Positions 51,480 through 59,687 of a stretch of 64,000 nt of DNA are shown here, piece after piece. Below the pieces are notes generated by a model. The model made no database searches. It was not told the DNA's origin and saw only the letters and a program-made list of their open reading frames with translations. The stretch lies in the NCBI GenBank assembly GCA_041648735.1, contig JBAZOO010000004.1, positions 62,001-126,000 of the forward strand, in the 5' to 3' direction. The position numbers and the translations under genes are program-made. Within the stretch, counting starts at the first letter, position 1; each line of letters opens with the position of its first letter. Origin of the DNA: JBAZOO01 sp041648735. Its GTDB lineage: Bacteria > Verrucomicrobiota > Lentisphaeria > Oligosphaerales > CAITYL01.

Positions 51480-51683
51480 ATGATCGCGAAATGCTACCGT
51501 TGCACTGTCTGCAACTACATCTACGACCCGCGGGTGGGGGATCCCACGGCCGGAATCGAGCCGGAGACGCTGTTCGAGGAGTTGCCGGCGGACTGGCTCT
51601 GCCCCCGCTGCGGCCATGGCAAGGAGGCCTTCGTGCCGGTGCCGGAGAGGGTTCCCAACCCCCGCGAGCTGGACAACCTCTGA
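51480..51683 (+). CDS. Rubredoxin
   Basis: The 67-aa protein has the two iron-binding CxxC pairs, Cys8/Cys11 (CTVC) and Cys41/Cys44 (CPRCG), with the conserved YIYDPRVGDP stretch. It is a one-electron carrier common in anaerobes, often serving rubrerythrin or oxygen-detoxifying enzymes. The ATG at 51480 follows a GAGGAG ribosome-binding site; an in-frame GTG three codons upstream is less likely. asrA starts 30 nt downstream and a ferritin-like gene ends the cluster. Confidence 0.95.
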   Translation: MIAKCYRCTVCNYIYDPRVGDPTAGIEPETLFEELPADWLCPRCGHGKEAFVPVPERVPNPRELDNL

Positions 51684-51713
51684 CGGCCACGGCGACGGAA
51701 AGGGACTGGCGAC

Positions 51714-52775
51714 ATGGGCACACGACTGAGCTTGCAGGAGTTCGACCAGGCGCTGGCGGGCTGGGGCGCCGCCGGGCTGACGGCCATCGCCCCGGCGCTG
51801 ATGCCGCGCGGCGGCCGCTTCTCCGACCAGGAGGTGGTCGGCTACCGCCCGGTGACGCGGCTGGCGGAGTTCGTGCTTGACCGCAAGTCCTTCTTTTCGC
51901 CGAAGGAGACGCTCTTCCCGATCCGCGAGACGCTCTTCCGCTTCCGCGACGGCGCCGCGGCGGAGCCGGCGGCGGCGGAAGGGGCGGCCGACGATCGGCC
52001 GCGGCTCATCTTCCTCCGCCCCTGCGACCGCCAGGGGTTCGACCGCCTGGACAGCATCTTCCTGCGCAACGGCCCGGAGCCGGATCCCTACTATGCCCGC
52101 CGCCGGGAGCGGGTGAAGTTCGCGCTGATCGAATGCACCGCCGGCTTTGACTCCTGCTTCTGCGTCTCCATGGGCACCAACCGGGTGGCGCCGGAGCAGT
52201 ACGCGCTGGCGGCGCGGTTCGCGGCGGACGCGGTGACGCTGGAGATCCGCGATCCAGAGCTGGCGCCGGCGCTGGCGGGGCTGGGCGCGCCCGCGGCGTT
52301 CGCGCCGGAGTTCGTCCGGGAGAACCGCTTGCAGGTGCGGGTGCCGCCGGCGGAGCAGGTCACGCCGGAGCTGTTCGCCGACCCGCTCTGGCGCGAGTAC
52401 AGCCAGCGCTGCATCGGCTGCGGCCGCTGCAACACCTCCTGCGTCACCTGTTCCTGCTTCAACATGCAGGATGTGCTCTACGACGCCGCCGGCCGGCTCG
52501 GCGAGCGCCGCCGGGTCTGGACCGGCTGCCACCTCGACGGCTTCACCGCCATGGCCGGCGGCCACGAGTTCCGCAAGGAGTGCGGCGACCGGATGCGCTT
52601 CAAGACGATGCACAAGATCAACGACTTCCAGCGGCGCTTCGGCCAGCCGATGTGCGTCGGCTGCGGCCGCTGCGAGGATGTCTGCCCCGAATACATCTCC
52701 TTCGCCCGCTGCGTGAACCGGCTGGACGAGGTCATCCGGAAAGGGCGTCCCGATGGCGAATCCGTATCAAAGTGA
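51714..52775 (+). CDS. asrA: Anaerobic sulfite reductase subunit A
   Basis: The 353-aa iron-sulfur protein is the AsrA subunit of the dissimilatory-type anaerobic sulfite reductase, passing electrons to AsrC. Two C-terminal 4Fe-4S motifs are seen: CIGCGRCNTSC with CVTCSC nearby, and CVGCGRCEDVCP. The N-terminal part has the family stretch RPVTRLAEFVLDRKSFFSPK and FLRPCDRQGFDRLD. It overlaps asrB by 23 nt, indicating translational coupling. Confidence 0.92.
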   Translation: MGTRLSLQEFDQALAGWGAAGLTAIAPALMPRGGRFSDQEVVGYRPVTRLAEFVLDRKSFFSPKETLFPIRETLFRFRDGAAAEPAAAEGAADDRPRLIFLRPCDRQGFDRLDSIFLRNGPEPDPYYARRRERVKFALIECTAGFDSCFCVSMGTNRVAPEQYALAARFAADAVTLEIRDPELAPALAGLGAPAAFAPEFVRENRLQVRVPPAEQVTPELFADPLWREYSQRCIGCGRCNTSCVTCSCFNMQDVLYDAAGRLGERRRVWTGCHLDGFTAMAGGHEFRKECGDRMRFKTMHKINDFQRRFGQPMCVGCGRCEDVCPEYISFARCVNRLDEVIRKGRPDGESVSK

Positions 52776-53544
52776 AGCGGCGCGGATCCTGGCGGTGCGC
52801 CGGGAGACCGCGGTGGACCGGACCTTCCGCATCGCCTGCGCCCTGCGGCCGGCGCCGGGGCAGTTCGTCGAGGTCTCGCTGCCCGGGGTCGGCGAGGCGC
52901 CGATCTCGGTGAGTGGGCTGGGCGACGGCTGGCTGGAGCTGACCCTGCGCAAGGTCGGCTGCCTCACCGGCGCGCTCTTCCAGCTCGGGGTTGGCGACCA
53001 GCTCCAGGTCCGCGGCCCCTACGGCCACGGCTGGCCGCTGGCGGCCTTTGCCGGCAAGCATCTGGTCGTCGCCGCCGGCGGCACCGGGCTGGCGCCGGTG
53101 CGGATGCTGATCGACCGGTTCGCGGCGGAGCCCGCGGCGCTGGCGGGGTTCGAGCTGCTGGCCGGCTTCAAGACGCCGGCCGACCTGCTGTTCCAGGAGG
53201 ATCTGGCGCGCTGGGGGCGGCGGCTCCGCGTCCAGGCCACGGTGGACAAGGGTGCGCCCGGCTGGACGGGGCGGGTGGGGCTGATCACGGCGCTGGTGCC
53301 GGAGCTGGCGCTGCCGGCGCCGGCCGAAGCCGCCGTGGTCGTGGTCGGGCCGCCGCTGATGATGAAGTTCACCGCCGTCGAGTTCCTGCGCCGGGGGATT
53401 CCGGAGGAGAACCTCTGGCTCTCCTTCGAGCGGCGGATGCAATGCGGGCTCGGCAAGTGCGGCCACTGCAAGATTGACGCCACCTATGTCTGCCTGGACG
53501 GGCCGGTGCTGAACTACACCCAGGCGAAGCGGCTGCTGGATTGA
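52753..53544 (+). CDS. asrB: Anaerobic sulfite reductase subunit B
   Basis: The 263-aa protein is a ferredoxin-NADP reductase-type flavoprotein. It has an FAD-binding barrel (RPAPGQFVEVSLPGVGEAPI), the nucleotide-binding VVAAGGTGLAPVRMLID, GPPLMMKF, and the C-terminal 2Fe-2S cysteines in RRMQCGLGKCGHCKID. It would take electrons from NAD(P)H for AsrA and AsrC. It lies between asrA (overlapping) and asrC (17-nt gap). Confidence 0.93.
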   Translation: MANPYQSEAARILAVRRETAVDRTFRIACALRPAPGQFVEVSLPGVGEAPISVSGLGDGWLELTLRKVGCLTGALFQLGVGDQLQVRGPYGHGWPLAAFAGKHLVVAAGGTGLAPVRMLIDRFAAEPAALAGFELLAGFKTPADLLFQEDLARWGRRLRVQATVDKGAPGWTGRVGLITALVPELALPAPAEAAVVVVGPPLMMKFTAVEFLRRGIPEENLWLSFERRMQCGLGKCGHCKIDATYVCLDGPVLNYTQAKRLLD

Positions 53545-53561
53545 AGCGGGGAGGTTTTCCC

Positions 53562-54578
53562 ATGTCGGTCAACACGGCGGAAGTGGTCAAGAACGCCTGG
53601 CGCATCACCAGCCAGCGGGGGCTGAGCGCCCTGCGGGTGCGCGTCCCCGGCGGGCACCTGGCGGCGAAGCATCTCCCGTTGTTGCAGGAGATTGCGGAGC
53701 GCTACGGCAACGGCACGCTGCACATCACGATCCGCCAGGGGTTCGAGATCCCCGGCATCCCCTTCGCGAAGATCCCGGAGGTCAACCGCCGGCTGCGGCC
53801 GCTGCTGACGGCGGTGGAGACGGCGGCGGGGGTGGCGCTGCCGGAGTGGGACAAGGGGTATCCGGCGGCGGGCACCCGCAACATCAGCGCCTGCATCGGC
53901 AACCGGGTCTGCCCCTACGCCAACTACGACACCACGGCGCTGGCGCAGCGGCTGGAGCGCGAAGTCTATCCCAACCACTACCATGTCAAGATCGCCTGCA
54001 CCGGCTGCCCCAACGACTGCGTCAAGGCGCACATGCAGGACTTCGGCGTCATCGGCATGACCGAGCCGCAGTACGACGAAAGCCGCTGCATCAGTTGCGG
54101 CGCCTGCGAGCGGAATTGCCGGCGGCGCGTCACCGGCGCCCTGAGCCTGGAGCGCGCCAGCATCCGCCGCGACCCCCGCCGCTGCATCGGCTGCGGCGAA
54201 TGCTGCCTGCTCTGCCCCACCGGCGCCCTGACCCGGAGCCGGGAGAAGCATTTCGCCCTGGTGATCCTGGGGCGCACCGGCAAGCGCAACCCGCGGCTGG
54301 CGATGCCCTTCCTGCGCTGGGTGCCGGAGGATGCGGTGGTGCGGGTGATCAAGAACGTCTATGCCTACATCGAGCCGCACATCGACCGCTCGCTGAAGAA
54401 GGAGCATGTCGGCTACATCGTCGAACGCACCGGCTTCCCGCGGTTCAAGGAGGCCGTGCTCAAGGGGGTTGACCTCGGGCCGAAGGGGCAGGTCGCCCGC
54501 GAGATCCAATTCGGAGGATACTGGTATGAGCGAGACGTTTCGTTTGACGGACCTGCTCAACAGCCTGGCCCTGCTTGA
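53562..54578 (+). CDS. asrC: Anaerobic sulfite reductase subunit C (siroheme)
   Basis: The 338-aa protein is the catalytic subunit reducing sulfite to sulfide. It has a siroheme-type domain with GNGTLHITIRQGFEIPG, CIGNRVCPYANYD and CTGCPNDCVKAHMQD (the cluster cysteines). A 2[4Fe-4S] ferredoxin insert follows (CISCGACERNC; CIGCGECCLLCP). The length agrees with known AsrC. The 3' end overlaps the ferritin-like gene by 53 nt, a long overlap in another frame. Confidence 0.93.
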   Translation: MSVNTAEVVKNAWRITSQRGLSALRVRVPGGHLAAKHLPLLQEIAERYGNGTLHITIRQGFEIPGIPFAKIPEVNRRLRPLLTAVETAAGVALPEWDKGYPAAGTRNISACIGNRVCPYANYDTTALAQRLEREVYPNHYHVKIACTGCPNDCVKAHMQDFGVIGMTEPQYDESRCISCGACERNCRRRVTGALSLERASIRRDPRRCIGCGECCLLCPTGALTRSREKHFALVILGRTGKRNPRLAMPFLRWVPEDAVVRVIKNVYAYIEPHIDRSLKKEHVGYIVERTGFPRFKEAVLKGVDLGPKGQVAREIQFGGYWYERDVSFDGPAQQPGPA

Positions 54579-55014
54579 GCGGCGCGGCCAGCGCCTCTAT
54601 GGCGAGCTGGCGGCGCGGCACGCGGCGCAGCCGGAGCTGAAGGCGCTCTTCACCGAGCTGGCCGGCTGGGAGCGGAAGCATGAGCAGCTTTACACCCGCC
54701 TGCTCCACGAGGCGGAGGCGGGCGACGCCGAGGCCCGGGTCGAGGAGGCGGATCCCGACTACGGCGCCTATCTGCGCGCCCTGGTGGAGTCGGCCCTGCA
54801 CCTGGGCGACCGGGCGCAAACGCCCTGCCAGGACTTGCGCGCGGCGCTGGCCATCGTGCTCCAGCTCGAAAAGGACACCCTCCTCTTCCTGGACGCGGTC
54901 ACGCCGCACCTGCCGGCGCCGCACCTGCCGCAACTGGCATCGGTCCTCCGCGAGGAGCGGCGCCATGTGGCCATGCTCCAGCGGCTGCTGGCGAAGGCGG
55001 AACCCGCCGGGTAG
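54526..55014 (+). CDS. Ferritin-like / rubrerythrin-type di-iron protein
   Basis: The 162-aa all-helical protein carries the spaced di-iron ligands of ferritin-like proteins: Glu in ERRGQRLYGEL, ExxH in GWERKHEQLY, Glu in QLEKDTLLFL and ExxH in REERRHVAML. There is no rubredoxin-like domain, but a separate rubredoxin gene is in the cluster. It probably reduces peroxide or stores iron, protecting the sulfite reductase. The ATG at 54526 follows TCGGAGGA inside asrC. Confidence 0.8.
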   Translation: MSETFRLTDLLNSLALLERRGQRLYGELAARHAAQPELKALFTELAGWERKHEQLYTRLLHEAEAGDAEARVEEADPDYGAYLRALVESALHLGDRAQTPCQDLRAALAIVLQLEKDTLLFLDAVTPHLPAPHLPQLASVLREERRHVAMLQRLLAKAEPAG

Positions 55015-55132
55015 GCGCCGCGCCGCCGCCACGGGTTGCAGATGGGCGTTCCGGCGGTATGCTGAAGGGCTGACGCCGGGGGCGCGGGCGGTTCCGCGGC
55101 CGGCCGGGCGGGCGACGGGAGGAAGGCGGCCT

Positions 55133-55756
55133 ATGATTGCGCGGTTGTGCGGCAAGCTGGTGCAGGCGGAGCCGATGGAGGCGCTGGTGGACGTGCAGGG
55201 GGTCGGCTATGCGGTGACCATTCCGCTGAGCACCTTCGACCGGCTGCCGGCCCCGGGCGGCGAGGTGGCGCTGCTGACCTGGCTGAAGGTGAGCGATGAT
55301 GCCTTGCAATTGTACGGCTTCGCCAGCGATGGGGAGCGGCGGCTGTTCAAGCTGCTGCTGACGGTCAACGGCGTCGGCGCCAAGCTGGCGCTGAACGTGC
55401 TGAGCTGCATGACGCTGGCGAACTTCGCGGCGGCGGTGGCGGCGGCGGACCTGAAGGCGCTGTCGCGCATCAGCGGCATCGGCAAGCGCACGGCGGAGCG
55501 GCTGGTGCTGGAGCTGAAGGACAAGGTCGGGGGGATCGCCCCGGAAGCCGTGGCGGCGGCCGGCGGCGGCGCCGGCAAGGCGGCGGCGGGGGCGGAAAGC
55601 CAGGAGGTCAAGGACGCCGTGGCGGCGCTGGTCACCCTCGGGTTCAAGGCTGACCAGGCGGCCAAGGCGGTGGCGGCGCTCTGCGCCGAGCTGCCGGCCA
55701 AGGAACAGATGGCGGCGAACCTGATCCGCCGTGCCCTGCAACGGCTCAACGGCTGA
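55133..55756 (+). CDS. ruvA: Holliday junction DNA helicase subunit RuvA
   Basis: The 207-aa protein binds four-way junctions and loads RuvB. The N-terminal OB fold starts MIARLCGKLVQ and has the VQGVGYAVTIP block. Two helix-hairpin-helix motifs (VNGVGAKLALNVL and ISGIGKRTAERLVLELKDK) follow, then a flexible Ala/Gly linker and the C-terminal RuvB-contact domain (EVKDAVAALVTLGFKADQAAK). ruvB follows after 16 nt. ruvC is not in the window. Confidence 0.96.
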   Translation: MIARLCGKLVQAEPMEALVDVQGVGYAVTIPLSTFDRLPAPGGEVALLTWLKVSDDALQLYGFASDGERRLFKLLLTVNGVGAKLALNVLSCMTLANFAAAVAAADLKALSRISGIGKRTAERLVLELKDKVGGIAPEAVAAAGGGAGKAAAGAESQEVKDAVAALVTLGFKADQAAKAVAALCAELPAKEQMAANLIRRALQRLNG

Positions 55757-55772
55757 CCGGTTTCCGCGGAAG

Positions 55773-56798
55773 ATGGCCATGCAAAAAGAACGGTTCATCA
55801 CCTCGCAGTTGAACAAGAAGGAGGAGCCGGCCGAGGTCACGCTGCGGCCGCAGTGCTTCGCCGACTTCCCTGGCCAGGAGCGGGTCAAGGAGCGGCTGCA
55901 AATCCTGGTGCAGGCGGCGACGGCGCGCGCCGAGCCGCTCGGCCACCTGCTGCTCTGCGGGCCGCCGGGGCTGGGCAAGACGACGTTGGCGACGATCATC
56001 GCCAACACCCGCGGCGTCCAGATCAAGACCACCAGCGGCCCGGTGGTCGAGAGGCCGGCCGACCTCGCCGGGCTGCTGACCGCGCTCAACGAGGGGGACG
56101 TGCTGTTCATCGATGAAATCCACCGCCTGCCCATCGCCATCGAGGAATACCTCTACAGCGCCATGGAGGACTTCGTCATCGACATCATGCTCGACCAGGG
56201 GGCCGGCGCCCGCTCGGTGCGGCTGCCGGTGCCCCGCTTCACCCTGATCGGGGCGACCACCCGCCAAGGGCGCATCTCGGCGCCGCTGCGCTCCCGCTTC
56301 AACCTCTCCTGCCGCCTCGACTACTACGCGGCGGCGGACCTGGTGCGCATCCTCCACCGCTCCGCCGGCATCCTCGGGGTCAAGGCGGAGGAGACGGGGC
56401 TCTTCGAGGTCGCCCGCCGCTGCCGCGGCACGCCGCGCATCGCCAACAACCTCCTGCGCTGGGTGCGCGACTATGCCCAGGTCAAGAACGCCGGCGCCAT
56501 CACCCGCGAACTGGCCGACGCGGCGCTGAAAATGCTCGACATTGACGAGACCGGGCTCGACGAGATGGACAACCGCCTGCTCGAGGCGATCCTCTTCAAG
56601 TTCCGCGGCGGCCCGGTCGGCCTCAAGAACCTGGCCGTCGCCCTGGGCGAGGAGGATGACACCATCGAGGACGTCTACGAGCCGTACCTGATCCAGGAAG
56701 GCTACTTGATGCGGACTCCGCAGGGGCGGGTGGCCACCCCCAAGGCCGCCCGCCGCTACGGCGTCCCGGAAACCCCCGGCCAGCCCGACCTCCTCTGA
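55773..56798 (+). CDS. ruvB: Holliday junction branch-migration ATPase RuvB
   Basis: The 341-aa AAA+ protein has Walker A GPPGLGKT (63-70), Walker B DEIH (114-117), sensor 1 GATTR, the arginine finger region APLRSRF, and a C-terminal winged-helix domain. The usual TLRP-x-x-F-x-DF-x-GQ N-terminal block is present (TLRPQCFADFPGQ). A second ATG two codons in is a possible alternative start. A TGCGGACTCCGCA palindrome lies inside the gene at 56710. Confidence 0.96.
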   Translation: MAMQKERFITSQLNKKEEPAEVTLRPQCFADFPGQERVKERLQILVQAATARAEPLGHLLLCGPPGLGKTTLATIIANTRGVQIKTTSGPVVERPADLAGLLTALNEGDVLFIDEIHRLPIAIEEYLYSAMEDFVIDIMLDQGAGARSVRLPVPRFTLIGATTRQGRISAPLRSRFNLSCRLDYYAAADLVRILHRSAGILGVKAEETGLFEVARRCRGTPRIANNLLRWVRDYAQVKNAGAITRELADAALKMLDIDETGLDEMDNRLLEAILFKFRGGPVGLKNLAVALGEEDDTIEDVYEPYLIQEGYLMRTPQGRVATPKAARRYGVPETPGQPDLL

Positions 56799-57057
56799 CC
56801 GGCGCGGCGTGCGCACTCCGCACGGGGCGGGGAGGGCGGGGGCGCCGTTCTCTCCCGGCCACCGCCGAATGCCGTGAGCATGGTAGACGTCAGGTGGCCC
56901 TTTTGCGATCCTGGGGGTTGCACTTCACACTTGACTGTACGCGCGCCTGGGCAACATCATCCCGCCCCGGTTCCCAATGGCCGCCCAAACCGCCGCCCGA
57001 TGGCCGCGGCAAGCCCAGAGGAAATTCGTCGGCGCTGGCGCCTGCCGGCGGCCGGGG
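56799..57057. other. Intergenic stretch without recognised gene
   Basis: This GC-rich gap between ruvB and the tRNA-Gln promoter shows no convincing coding frame. A near-copy of the dispersed palindrome, with one mismatch (TGCGCACTCCGCA, 56810-56822), lies just after ruvB. No terminator with a T-run is seen. Confidence 0.5.
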
Positions 57058-57085
57058 TTGCCATCCGCAAAGGAGATGCTATAGT
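57058..57085 (+). promoter_or_regulatory. Promoter of tRNA-Gln
   Basis: TTGCCA (57058-57063), 16 nt, TATAGT (57080-57085), ending 10 nt before the mature 5' end of the tRNA. Confidence 0.75.
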
Positions 57086-57094
57086 TTCGCCGTT

Positions 57095-57168
57095 TGCCCG
57101 GTGGTGTAACGGTAGCACAACTGACTCTGGATCAGTTTGCCTTGGTTCGAATCCAGGCCGGGCAGCCA
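57095..57168 (+). tRNA. tRNA-Gln (anticodon CUG)
   Basis: A cloverleaf is seen: acceptor stem TGCCCGG/CCGGGCA, D arm with GGTAGCAC, anticodon stem ACTGA/TCAGT with loop CTCTGGA (CTG for Gln), T arm GGTTCGAATCC, discriminator G and encoded CCA (57166-57168). Confidence 0.97.
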
Positions 57169-57212
57169 ATTTCCCACAACCATCTGCGGGACTGATGGTT
57201 CCGCAGCCAAAG

Positions 57213-57239
57213 CCGTCCTCCACTCGGACGGTTTTTTTT
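57213..57239 (+). terminator. Terminator after tRNA-Gln
   Basis: A 6-bp stem CCGTCC/GGACGG with a 7-nt loop is followed by eight Ts, 45 nt beyond the tRNA. Confidence 0.88.
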
Positions 57240-57348
57240 GTGGCCCCCCCTCCCCGGCGGCCGGCCGGGGCGCGACAAACGGCGGCGGCCGCGCTATGTT
57301 GGCTGGCAGTGGCGGGGCGGGATTTTCGCCGGAGAGCCGGAGCGACAC

Positions 57349-57831
57349 GTGAACAAGCGCATCGCCATCTACCCCGGGTCGTTCGACCCGCTCACCAATG
57401 GCCACCTGGACGTGATCCGGCGCGCCGTGCGGCTCTTCGACGAGCTGGTGGTGGCCGTCGGCAGCACCTTCACCAAGGCCCCGATCTTCACCGTCGAGGA
57501 ACGGCTGCGCCTGCTCCAGGAGAGCTGTGGCGGCATCGCCAACGTCCGCATCGCCAGCTTCTCCGGCCTGCTGGCGGAGGAGGTGCGGCGGCTGGGGGCG
57601 GTGGCAGTGGTGCGCGGATTGCGGGCGGTCTCGGACTTCGAGTGGGAGTTCCAGATGGCGCTGATGAACCGGGAGCTGGATCCGGCCTGCGAGACGATCT
57701 TCCTGATGCCCAGCCCCCAGTATTCCTTTGTCAGCTCCACCATGATCCGGGAAATCTCCCGGCTTGGGGGGGACATCACCCCCTTCGTGCCGGCGGCCGT
57801 GGCCACGGAACTGCACCGGAAATGGGGCTGA
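57349..57831 (+). CDS. coaD: Phosphopantetheine adenylyltransferase
   Basis: The 160-aa enzyme makes dephospho-CoA from 4'-phosphopantetheine and ATP. The nucleotidyltransferase motif is YPGSFDPLTNGHLD with TNGH at 16-19; the second signature is SFVSSTMIREI. The blocks RGLRAVSDFEWE and ALMNRELDP are typical. Start is the GTG at 57349. It opens a plus-strand cluster of CoA and fatty-acid genes. Length is normal. Confidence 0.95.
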   Translation: MNKRIAIYPGSFDPLTNGHLDVIRRAVRLFDELVVAVGSTFTKAPIFTVEERLRLLQESCGGIANVRIASFSGLLAEEVRRLGAVAVVRGLRAVSDFEWEFQMALMNRELDPACETIFLMPSPQYSFVSSTMIREISRLGGDITPFVPAAVATELHRKWG

Positions 57832-57854
57832 AGCAGCCCCCGGCCGAGGACGCC

Positions 57855-58376
57855 ATGAAACACCAGACACTGCTCCAAATCCAGCTCAAGAACCTGCCGC
57901 CGGAGGGGCTGCGCATCGCCGGCGCGGTCGATGCCGCCACGGTGCTGGACATTGCGCACGACGACCGGGCGACGATCGTCACCCCGGTGGAGCTGGAGCT
58001 GCACGTCACCAAGGCCCCCGGCGGCGTGCTCGTCGAGGGGCAGGCGAGCTGGACGATGCGCAACCGCTGCGACCGCTGCCTGGCCTACTACACCGCCCGG
58101 GTCGAAGGGCTGCCGCTGGCCTACGCCTTCCCCGACTTCACCGAGGACATCCTGGACTTGACGGAAGCGGTTCGGGACGATATCTTACTCGCTTTTCCGA
58201 CGCAGAGCCTCTGCGCTGCCGGCTGCCGTGGCCTATGCCCGGAATGTGGCCAAAACCTCAACGTCCGTGACTGCGGCTGCCGTCAGGAAGGCGCCGGCGA
58301 CTCCGCCTGGAGTGCGCTGGACGGGTTGCGGCTGGACGGCGGCCCGGCGGAAGAAGCGGACAAGCACCCCAAATGA
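57855..58376 (+). CDS. YceD family (DUF177) protein
   Basis: The 173-aa protein belongs to YceD/DUF177, normally encoded just before rpmF. Seen features are the CDRCLAYY pair in the middle and the C-terminal cysteine set, CAAGCRGLCPECGQNLN then CGC, which may bind zinc. The bacterial protein has been linked to 23S rRNA maturation; plant relatives act on 23S rRNA of chloroplasts. It lies 24 nt after coaD and about 50 nt before rpmF. Confidence 0.88.
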   Translation: MKHQTLLQIQLKNLPPEGLRIAGAVDAATVLDIAHDDRATIVTPVELELHVTKAPGGVLVEGQASWTMRNRCDRCLAYYTARVEGLPLAYAFPDFTEDILDLTEAVRDDILLAFPTQSLCAAGCRGLCPECGQNLNVRDCGCRQEGAGDSAWSALDGLRLDGGPAEEADKHPK

Positions 58377-58425
58377 GCGTTTGCCGGCCGGAAGTCCGGC
58401 CGGACCTGAAAGTGGAGATCCCAAG

Positions 58426-58614
58426 ATGGCGTTGCAGCAGAGCAAAATGTCGAAGATGAAGAAGCGGATGCGCAAGGGGGCCAACCGCTACCGCGGGATC
58501 CAGACCAACGTCTGCCCGAACTGTGGCGCCGCGCGCCTGCCGCACCGCGTCTGCCTGAAGTGCGGGATGTACGCCGGCCGGCAGGTCGTCGCCACCGACG
58601 TCAACGCCGACTGA
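58426..58614 (+). CDS. rpmF: 50S ribosomal protein L32
   Basis: The 62-aa protein is L32 of the zinc-binding type: a basic N-terminus (SKMKKRMRKGANRY) followed by the zinc ribbon CPNCG ... CLKCG, then a short tail. It sits in the conserved yceD-rpmF-plsX order with a 4-nt gap to plsX. Confidence 0.95.
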   Translation: MALQQSKMSKMKKRMRKGANRYRGIQTNVCPNCGAARLPHRVCLKCGMYAGRQVVATDVNAD

Positions 58615-58618
58615 CCCC

Positions 58619-59647
58619 ATGCTCCCGTTGGCCGTTGATATCATGGGCGGGGACCATGCGCCCCGCGCCCTTGTCCGTGGCGTCGGCGAAGCCGTGGATT
58701 CCGTGGCCGGCCTTGGCCCCGTCACCTTGGTGGGGGACGAGGCCGCCATCCGGCGGGAGCTGGCGCTGATCGGCAAGGCGGACCACCCGCTGCTGGGGAT
58801 TGTCCACGCCCCGGAAGTGGTGGGCATGGACGAGCCGCCCTCGGCCGCGATCCGCGCCAAGAAGCGCTCCTCGATCACCGTTGCCATGGAACTGGTCAAG
58901 CAGGGGCAGGCCGCGGCGGTGGTCAGCGCCGGCAACACGGGGGCGACGCTGATGGCGGCCACCGTCAAGCTGCGCACCCTGCCCGGGATCGAGCGTGCCG
59001 CCATCGCCACCCTGCTGCCGCACCGCCGCGGCCGCTTCGTCATGCTCGACTCCGGCGCCAACTCCGAGGCCAAGCCGGAGCACCTGGTGCATTTTGCGGT
59101 GATGGGCGACATCTATGCGCGGCACATCCTCGGCATCGCCAAGCCGCGGGTCGGGCTGCTGAGCAACGGCACCGAGGACGAGAAGGGCAACGAGCTGACC
59201 AAGGCGGCCTTCGGGCTGCTCCGCCAGGTGCCGACCCTCGAGTTCGTGGGCAACGTCGAAGGCAACTGCCTGTTCGAGGGGAAAGTGGATGTCGTGGTCT
59301 GCGATGGCTTCACCGGCAACGTGGTGCTCAAGACCGCGGAAGGGCTGGCCAAGCTGCTGAGCCGCCTGCTCAAGGAAAAGCTGAAGAAGAACCCGCTGCG
59401 GCTCATGGGCGGGATGCTGGCCTATGGCGCCCTCCGCGAACTGCGGCAGATCGGGGACTACACCGAGTATGGCGGCGCCCCCTTCCTCGGCGTCAACGGC
59501 GTGGTGTTCAAGTGCCACGGCGGCTCCAACGCCAAGGCCGTGCGCAACGCCATCCGGGTGGCCCACGAATTCGTCTCCCGCGACATCAACAACCAAATTG
59601 TCCGGAGCGTGCAAGCGCTCCATTTCGCTCCGGCCACCGCCGGCTGA
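58619..59647 (+). CDS. plsX: Phosphate acyltransferase
   Basis: The 342-aa protein makes acyl-phosphate from acyl-ACP for phospholipid synthesis. Conserved blocks are VDIMGGDHAPRALV at the N-terminus, VSAGNTGATLMAA, MLDSGANSEAKPEHLV, GLLSNGTEDEKGNEL, VEGNCLFEG and VVCDGFTGNVVLKTAEG. Length is normal. It lies in the fatty-acid/phospholipid cluster just before fabH. Confidence 0.95.
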   Translation: MLPLAVDIMGGDHAPRALVRGVGEAVDSVAGLGPVTLVGDEAAIRRELALIGKADHPLLGIVHAPEVVGMDEPPSAAIRAKKRSSITVAMELVKQGQAAAVVSAGNTGATLMAATVKLRTLPGIERAAIATLLPHRRGRFVMLDSGANSEAKPEHLVHFAVMGDIYARHILGIAKPRVGLLSNGTEDEKGNELTKAAFGLLRQVPTLEFVGNVEGNCLFEGKVDVVVCDGFTGNVVLKTAEGLAKLLSRLLKEKLKKNPLRLMGGMLAYGALRELRQIGDYTEYGGAPFLGVNGVVFKCHGGSNAKAVRNAIRVAHEFVSRDINNQIVRSVQALHFAPATAG

Positions 59648-59687
59648 CGCGAGTCGCCAGCCCCCGGGCGAGGAAAGCCTTTCCGCG

